Part shown: positions 43,149-48,153 of the stretch, piece after piece
How positions within the stretch are numbered: position 1 is the first letter of the stretch
How the letters are laid out: the number at the start of each line of letters is the position of its first letter
DNA from: Stenotrophomonas humi
GTDB lineage: Bacteria > Pseudomonadota > Gammaproteobacteria > Xanthomonadales > Xanthomonadaceae
Length of the DNA: 48,153 nucleotides
NCBI RefSeq assembly: GCF_001431415.1
Contig: NZ_LDJI01000033.1
Location: 1-48,153, forward strand
Reading direction: 5' to 3'
Notes under the pieces: model-generated
Database searches by the model: none
Seen by the model: the letters and a program-made list of their open reading frames with translations, nothing else
What the model was told of the DNA's origin: nothing
Program-made: the position numbers and the translations under genes

Positions 43149-43636
43149 CTACGGCAATTGCAGAAATGACTCAAAACGGGCGAAGCAGCGCATGTCATGC
43201 AGCGCCCCGTCCTTGAACAACGATTGGCGCTCCACGCCGTCTTCGATGAATCCGTTCTTGACCAGCCCCCGCGCCGAGGCGGGGTTGTACGCCATGACCT
43301 GCGCTGCCAGCCGAGCCAGGCCCAGCTCCCGCATCACCCAGGGCGCATGGGCGGCGACCACCGATGCCATCACGCCCTGTCCCCCAGGGCGCTGGCCGAA
43401 CCTGTCGCACTGAAGCGGCGCTCGCCCCGCCCCCGGCTGACGCTGATGCCGGCACACGCTTGCCCGCCAATGACCCGTGCGAACGCCTGCCCGCCCAGGT
43501 CGATCACCTCACCGGCCAGAAAGGCCCGGCCATCGGCGCGGGGACAGGGGGACGGAAAGCACGTGCTCAGCCCCCGCGACACAGCGGCAACGTGGGCATG
43601 CAGCAGCAGGGGGAGTCGAACCCGTCCTGCGGCCAT
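43149..43636 (-). pseudogene. GNAT acetyltransferase pseudogene (frameshifted)
   Basis: Two overlapping minus-strand frames hold the two halves of a RimJ/RimL-type GNAT protein. The first (43636-43370) carries LSTCFPSPCPRADGRAFLAG and GGQACAGISVSRGRGERRFSA. The second (to 43149) carries GQGVMASVVAAHAPWVMRELG and the coenzyme-A-site end YNPASARGLVKNGFIEDGV with FKDGALHDMRCFARF. The change of frame falls at ~43390-43415, where the expected ELGYWLG-type strand is scrambled, and the first ~20 residues of the family are also missing. It is therefore probably dead unless the frameshift is a sequencing error. It lies between the symporter and RND pump genes. Confidence 0.75.
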
Positions 43637-43678
43637 GGCCGCAGTTGCGCGCGGCCGTCATGCACCCGCCAGCTGCGG

Positions 43679-46600
43679 TCAGGCATGGCCCCCAACCGAC
43701 GGGGTCTGCTTCTCCAGCTTCTCCAGCTCGTTGGCCACCGTTTCCGGCGACTGTGTGTATGGCGCAAGCAACGCGTAGAACGCCGGCACCACGAACAACG
43801 ACAGGAAAGTGGAAACAGCGACGCCGAAGATCACCACGATGCCGATGGTGCCGCGACTGGCCGAACCCGGGCCGCCCGCAGCGACCAGCGGGATCGCACC
43901 CACCACGGTGGCGATCGAGGTCATCAGGATCGGGCGCAGGCGCACCACCGAGGATTCGACGATGGCCTGATGCACGTTGCGGCCTTCATCGCGCAGCTGG
44001 TTGGCGAACTCGACGATCAGGATGCCGTTCTTGGCCGCCAGGCCAACCAGCATGACGATGCCGATCTGGCTGAACAGGTTGAGTGTGCCGCCACTGATAT
44101 AGAGGCCGACAAAGGCGCCAAGCACGCCCAACGGCACGGTCAGCATGATCACCAGCGGGTGGATGAAGCTCTCGAACTGCGCGGCCAGCACCAGGTACAC
44201 CACCAGCAAGGCCATGGCGAAGGTCAGCAATACCGCGCCGCCGGCACTCTGGTACTCGCGCGATTCCCCCTTCCAGTCGATCTGCGCGTAGTCCGGCAGT
44301 TCCTCGCGGGCCACGTCCTGCACCCAGGCGATGGTTTCGCCCAGGGTGTGGCCGGGCGCGATGTTGGCGCTGATCGTGATCGCACGCAGACGGTTGAAGC
44401 GGTTGAGGCTGCCTGCCTCTGCGACTTCGCTGAGGCTGACCAGGTTGGACAGCGGCACCAGTTCGCCCGAACGCGCACGCACCTGGATCGCCGCCAGGTC
44501 GGCCGGCGAGGCACGGCCTTCGCGACCGGCCTGCACCAGCACGTCGTACTCCTCGCCGTTGTCCACGAAGGTGGTGACGCGGCGCGAGCCCATCATGGTT
44601 TCCAGCGCGCGGCCGATGTCGGTGACCGAGATGCCCAGGTCAGCCGCACGCTGGCGGTCGATGTTGACCCGCATCTGCGGCCGGGTTTCCTTGTAATCCG
44701 AATCGGCGCCCACCAGCCCGGGGTAAGCGTCCATACGCTGCAGCAGTCGGTCACGCCATTGCGCGATCTCCGCGTATTCCGGCCCTCCCAGTACGATCTG
44801 GAACGGCTGGCCCATGCTGCGCACCAGCCCGCCACCGACCATCGTACGCACCCGCACGCCGCTCAGGTCGTTGAGTTGCTTCTGCAGGTCATTGGCCACA
44901 TCGGTGGTGGCCTCGGTGCGGTCGCGCCACGGCTGCAGGAACACGCTGATGCGGCCGGTGTGCATTTCCTCGCTGTTGCCCCAGCCACCGGGCACGCGCG
45001 GGTTGGCGCGGACGATGGGCTCATCCGGTCCGACAAAGCGCGAAACGATCTGCTCGACCTGCTGCACCTGGCCGACGGTGTAGTCGTAGCCGGCACCTTC
45101 CGGGCCATCAATCGTGATCTGGAACGAACCGCGGTCCTCGGCCGGGGCCAGTTCCGACGGCAGCAGCTTGAACAAGCCCCAGCTGGTACCGAGCGCGGCC
45201 AGTATCACCAGGCCGAAGATCCAGGTGCGCTGCACGTGCTTGTCCAGCACGCGGCCGTAGGCAGCCGACACGTGCCCAAGCTGACGATTGATGAAGCCAT
45301 GCAGACGGCTGGTCTTCTGTTCGCTGTGTGGCTTGAGCAGCTTGGACGCCATCATCGGGGTCAGCGTCAGCGCGACGAAGGCCGACAACGCCACCGCCGA
45401 AGCCAGGGCCACCGCCAACTCGCGGAACAGACGGCCGGTATTGCCTTCCAGAAAGCCCACCGGCAGGAACACCGCCACCAGCACCGCAGTGGTGGCGATC
45501 ACCGCGAAGGCCACCTGCGTGGTGCCGCGACGGGCGGCCACCAACGGCGGTTCGCCCAGGTCGATACGGCGCTGCACGTTCTCGACCACCACGATGGCGT
45601 CGTCCACCACCAGACCGATACACAGCACCAGCGCCAGCAGGGTGAACAGATTGATCGAGAACCCGAACGCGAACAGTGCGATGAACGCGGCCACCAGACA
45701 CACCGGCACCGTCACCGCCGGGATCAGCGCCGCACGCAGGCTGCCCAGGAACAGCCAGATCACCACCAGCACCAGCAGCATCGCTTCGGCCAGTGTCCAG
45801 TACACACGCTCGACCGCCGCCTCGATGAAGGTGGTGTTGTCGAAGGCGACGAAAATCTGCGTGCCCTTGGGCAGGGTTGCGCCGATGCGCTCGGCCTCGG
45901 CGCGGGTGAGGCGGGCCACGTCCAGCGCGTTGGCGGTGGAGGTCTTGACGATGCCCAGGCCGATGCCCGGCTCGCCGTTGCTGCGGTAATAGGCACGGCG
46001 CTCGGACGAGGCCAGTTCCACCTTGGCCACATCACCCAGCCGTACCACGTAACCATCGTTGCCCTTGCCCAGCGGGATGCTGGCAAAGTCGCTCGGCGCC
46101 ACGTAGCTGCGCTCCACGCGCAGGGTGAAATCGCGGTCGGCCGACTCGATGCGACCAGCCGGCAGCTCCACGTTCTCGTTGCGCAGCGCGGTTTCCACCT
46201 CGCCGACGGTCAGCCCACGCGCAGCCAACTGGTCGCGGTCCAGCCAGATGCGCATGGCATAACGCTGGCGGCCACCGATACGTACCTGTGCCACGCCATC
46301 GATGCTGGAGAAACGGTCCACCACGTAGCGCTCGGCGTAGTCGCTGAGCTCCAGCGTGTCCATCGCCGAGGAGGCCATGTTGAACCAGATGATCGGGTCG
46401 GCATCGCTCTCGACCTTGGCGATTTCCGGTGGGCGGGTCTCTTCCGGCATGCGATCGGCAACGCGGCTGACCGCGTCGCGCACGTCATTGGCCGCCGCTT
46501 CGATATCGCGGTTGGCGGTGAACTCGATGCTCACCGAGGCGCGACCATTGGTGCTGCGCGCGTTGATCGTGTCGATGCCTTCGATACCGGCCAGCGCATC

Positions 46601-46804
46601 TTCCAGCACCTGGGTGACACGACTTTCGATCACCGCCGCCGAGGCGCCGGTGTAGTCCACCGAAACCGAGACGATGGGCGGGTCGATGGCCGGCAACTCG
46701 CGCAGGGTCAGGCGGTTGAACGACATCACGCCCAGCACCACCAGCAGCAGGCTCATCACCACGGCCAGTACCGGCCGCTTGATCGAAAGATCGGAGAGCT
46801 TCAT
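43679..46804 (-). CDS. RND multidrug efflux pump, inner-membrane subunit (HAE1 family)
   Basis: This 1041-residue proton-driven transporter forms the trimeric pump of a tripartite efflux system. It starts MKLSDLSIKRPVLAVVMSLLLVVLG. The proton relay aspartates are in TM4 (LCIGLVVDDAIVVVENV), the TM6-7 area follows (FLPVGFLEGNTGRLFREL), and the C-terminal half has VGLAAKNGILIVEFANQLRDEG and RLRPILMTSIATVVGAIPL. Two large periplasmic domains separate TM1-2 and TM7-8. It overlaps the lipoprotein gene by 4 bases (ATGA) and no outer-membrane channel gene follows, so a channel encoded elsewhere must be used. By position near the pil locus it may correspond to SmeN of S. maltophilia SmeMN; this is from memory and unverified. 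Confidence 0.95.
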   Translation of the reverse strand: MKLSDLSIKRPVLAVVMSLLLVVLGVMSFNRLTLRELPAIDPPIVSVSVDYTGASAAVIESRVTQVLEDALAGIEGIDTINARSTNGRASVSIEFTANRDIEAAANDVRDAVSRVADRMPEETRPPEIAKVESDADPIIWFNMASSAMDTLELSDYAERYVVDRFSSIDGVAQVRIGGRQRYAMRIWLDRDQLAARGLTVGEVETALRNENVELPAGRIESADRDFTLRVERSYVAPSDFASIPLGKGNDGYVVRLGDVAKVELASSERRAYYRSNGEPGIGLGIVKTSTANALDVARLTRAEAERIGATLPKGTQIFVAFDNTTFIEAAVERVYWTLAEAMLLVLVVIWLFLGSLRAALIPAVTVPVCLVAAFIALFAFGFSINLFTLLALVLCIGLVVDDAIVVVENVQRRIDLGEPPLVAARRGTTQVAFAVIATTAVLVAVFLPVGFLEGNTGRLFRELAVALASAVALSAFVALTLTPMMASKLLKPHSEQKTSRLHGFINRQLGHVSAAYGRVLDKHVQRTWIFGLVILAALGTSWGLFKLLPSELAPAEDRGSFQITIDGPEGAGYDYTVGQVQQVEQIVSRFVGPDEPIVRANPRVPGGWGNSEEMHTGRISVFLQPWRDRTEATTDVANDLQKQLNDLSGVRVRTMVGGGLVRSMGQPFQIVLGGPEYAEIAQWRDRLLQRMDAYPGLVGADSDYKETRPQMRVNIDRQRAADLGISVTDIGRALETMMGSRRVTTFVDNGEEYDVLVQAGREGRASPADLAAIQVRARSGELVPLSNLVSLSEVAEAGSLNRFNRLRAITISANIAPGHTLGETIAWVQDVAREELPDYAQIDWKGESREYQSAGGAVLLTFAMALLVVYLVLAAQFESFIHPLVIMLTVPLGVLGAFVGLYISGGTLNLFSQIGIVMLVGLAAKNGILIVEFANQLRDEGRNVHQAIVESSVVRLRPILMTSIATVVGAIPLVAAGGPGSASRGTIGIVVIFGVAVSTFLSLFVVPAFYALLAPYTQSPETVANELEKLEKQTPSVGGHA

Positions 46805-47883
46805 CCGGCCCTCGCCTGTGCAACCGGCGCGGCGGCCTTGGCCGGCTTGGCATCCTGGACGCGGATGCCCGGGCGCAACTTGCCGGTACCGTCGATCACG
46901 ATGCGCTCGCCGGCGGCCAGGCCATCAACGATTTCCACCACGCCGGAGCGGCGGGTGCCGGTACGGACATCCACGCGTTCGACGCTGGCATCGTCCTTCA
47001 CCCGATACACGAAGGAGTCACGGCCCACCTGCACCACCGCGATCTCCGGGATCACCAGTGCCTGGCGCTCGGGACGGAACAGACGCACGTCCAGCAGCAT
47101 GCCCGGGCGCAGCGCGTGGTCGGCATTGGCGAAATCGGCACGTACGGTGACCGCGCGGCTGCCCGGGTCCACACGCGCTTCAATCGTGCTCACGTCACCT
47201 TCAAAGCTGCGGCCCGGGTAGGCGATGCTGCTGCCGGTGACCTTGTCGCCCGCCTTGAGCGAGGCCAGTTCGGCCTCGGGCACCTGGAAATCAACATGCA
47301 CGCGCGAGATGTCATCCAGCGTGGCGATGGTGGTGGTCGGGCTGACCAGCGAGCCGGGGCTGATCTGGCGGATGCCCATGACGCCAGCGAACGGCGCCCG
47401 CACCTGGCGGTCGGTGATGTCCGCCCGCATCTGCCGCACGCGGGCCTCGGCGCCATCGCGGATTGCCTTCTGCGTATCCAGCGTGGAGTGCGCCACCAAC
47501 TGCTGCGCGGCCAGTTCACGCTGGCGCAGGTACAGCCGGTCGGCTTCGGCAAAGGTTGCCTGGGCCTGGGCCAGGGCGGCCTGTTGGGCGTCGCCGCGCA
47601 GGGTGACCAGCGGCGTACCAGCAGTGACCTGCTGGCCACTCTCGAAGTGCACCTTGTCCACGATCTCACTCACCTTGGCGGTGACGATGATCGACTCACG
47701 CGCCTTGGCGGTACCGATGGCCTGCAGCGTGTCGCTCCATGCCGATGTCTGCACCAACTGGGTAGTGACAAGCACGGCCTCGCCCGCGCTGCGCGGCGCT
47801 TCTGCGCCCTTGCGATTGCAACCGGCCAATGCCAGCGCCAAGACAGTGCCACCCACTACGGTGACGGCAAAACGCCCCAACAT
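46801..47883 (-). CDS. RND efflux membrane-fusion lipoprotein
   Basis: This is the periplasmic adaptor that joins the RND pump to an outer-membrane channel. The 360-residue precursor starts at the ATG at 47883, giving MLGRFAVTVVGGTVLALALAGC with lipobox LAGC and lipidated C22; a longer upstream frame is unrelated and runs into repeats. Domains in order are lipoyl/barrel-sandwich half (ESIIVTAKVSEIVDKVHFESGQQV), a short alpha-hairpin (~105-155, QAQATFAEADRLYLRQREL), second lipoyl half (DRQVRAPFAGVMGIRQISPGSLV), beta-barrel (DFQVPEAELASLKAGDKV) and membrane-proximal domain (ERQALVIPEIAV). First gene of the pump operon; no local regulator is seen. Possibly SmeM (see the pump entry). Confidence 0.93.
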   Translation of the reverse strand: MLGRFAVTVVGGTVLALALAGCNRKGAEAPRSAGEAVLVTTQLVQTSAWSDTLQAIGTAKARESIIVTAKVSEIVDKVHFESGQQVTAGTPLVTLRGDAQQAALAQAQATFAEADRLYLRQRELAAQQLVAHSTLDTQKAIRDGAEARVRQMRADITDRQVRAPFAGVMGIRQISPGSLVSPTTTIATLDDISRVHVDFQVPEAELASLKAGDKVTGSSIAYPGRSFEGDVSTIEARVDPGSRAVTVRADFANADHALRPGMLLDVRLFRPERQALVIPEIAVVQVGRDSFVYRVKDDASVERVDVRTGTRRSGVVEIVDGLAAGERIVIDGTGKLRPGIRVQDAKPAKAAAPVAQARAG

Positions 47884-47989
47884 ACGCAGTCCCGCCTGAT
47901 ACACGATCAAGCAGTCTAGCGACGGCAGATGACGGCCGAATGTGCCGTTAGGGGGGGAATAGCGACTTGTATCTGAATTGGTGTGAGCC

Positions 47990-48095
47990 AAATGGCGCTC
48001 TGGCTTTGGCTCTGCTCTCTTCTCCCGCCTGCGGGAGAAGGTGGTGCGCAGCACCGGATGAGGGCGCTTTTTTAAAGCTTTTCAGCTTTTCAGCC
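47990..48095. repeat. Second composite repeat: hexamers, class B REP hairpins, AGCTTTTC units
   Basis: CTGGCTTTGGCTCTG (hexamer-like units) leads into a class B REP at 48018-48067 (TCTCCCGC / GCGGGAGA, then GGTGGTGCGC / GCACCGGATGAGGGC). After it come AGCTTTTC and AGCTTTTC at ~48076-48091. The order matches the element at 13891-14072. It lies upstream of the efflux operon. Confidence 0.75.
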
Positions 48096-48119
48096 TGTTC
48101 ACCACACCAACGGCCAAGA

Positions 48120-48153
48120 GCTGCCCTCATCCGCCCTTCGGGCACCTTCTCCC
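48120..48153. repeat. REP-like class B unit cut by the window edge
   Basis: TGCCCTCATCCG, CCC-TTC-GGG and CACCTTCTCCC match the first two thirds of the class B unit. It faces the copy at 48018, forming an inverted pair like that at 13795/13924. The 270 bases from the lipoprotein start to the window end hold no gene I can support. Confidence 0.75.

Noticed and set aside
43595..43680. A tRNA- or tmRNA-like 3' end on the minus strand (GGACGGGTTCGACTCCC)
   Set aside because: The T-loop-like stretch does not sit in a foldable acceptor arm, no CCA end or D/anticodon arms can be built, and the bases are better explained as part of the GNAT remnant. No integrase or second att-like copy is present.
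43364..47221. A 1285-codon plus-strand frame antisense to the RND pump genes
   Set aside because: It is a shadow of the high third-position GC on the other strand: rich in His, Arg, Gln and Gly, without any domain, while both minus-strand genes are unmistakable. The same applies to the long antisense frames at 1929-3689, 4356-5633, 30333-32096 and 40673-43129.

Overview
This 48 kb window is ordinary chromosomal backbone from a high-GC gammaproteobacterium of the Xanthomonadaceae, most probably Stenotrophomonas. Four things point there: the gene order pilS-pilR / pilB-pilA-pilA / pilC-pilD-coaE followed by a ColRS/VgrRS-type two-component pair; the otsB-GH15-otsA trehalose cluster; perfect palindromes of the GTAG...CTAC (SMAG REP) type known from S. 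maltophilia; and many GC-rich REP-like hairpins typical of the family. There is no prophage, integrase, transposase, CRISPR array or obvious defence island. The genus call is an inference from gene content and repeats, not from a search.

Layout. 1-3.7 kb: the 3' part of a TonB-dependent receptor, then a YidB-TM-OmpA hybrid cell-envelope protein. 3.8-7.7 kb: a three-gene trehalose operon (otsB, a GH15 hydrolase, otsA). 7.7-10.4 kb (minus): a tightly overlapping rluD-pgeF-DUF4166-DCC operon, divergent from bamD (10.6-11.4 kb). 11.7-16.2 kb (minus): nadE, preceded in the same frame and without an intervening stop by a DUF559 endonuclease-like gene; a repeat-rich island; then sucCD. 16.5-25.1 kb: the type IV pilus locus, with sensor/regulator pilSR, the assembly ATPase pilB, two pilin genes each behind its own sigma-54 type promoter, platform protein pilC and prepilin peptidase pilD, followed by coaE. 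26.2-28.3 kb (minus): the colR/colS-like two-component system. 28.4-32.2 kb (minus): a small secreted protein, rimK, tRNA-Gly(CCC) and a GDSL autotransporter esterase. 32.3-36.2 kb: thiS, thiG, trmB and an SLC13-type permease. 36.4-40.3 kb: a Rieske protein (minus), a small membrane protein, a fumarylacetoacetase-family hydrolase, mscL and a secreted M28 peptidase. 40.7-47.9 kb (minus): a SpoU-type RNA methyltransferase, an alanine/glycine:cation symporter, a frameshifted GNAT acetyltransferase pseudogene, and an RND efflux pump with its membrane-fusion lipoprotein.

How it works together. The pilus block is a nearly complete assembly module: PilS/PilR would activate both pilins through sigma-54, PilD would process them, and PilB/PilC would assemble the fibre. 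The trehalose block encodes synthesis (OtsA, OtsB) plus a GH15 enzyme that may turn over trehalose or a related glucan. The rest is housekeeping (cofactor, tRNA and rRNA modification, TCA cycle, outer-membrane assembly) and envelope transport.

No convincing new biological system was found. The points most worth a second look are a composite simple-repeat/REP element present twice, the stop-less DUF559-NadE junction, the two separately controlled pilins, and an unrecognised possible gene antisense to the start of the hydrolase at 37.6 kb.
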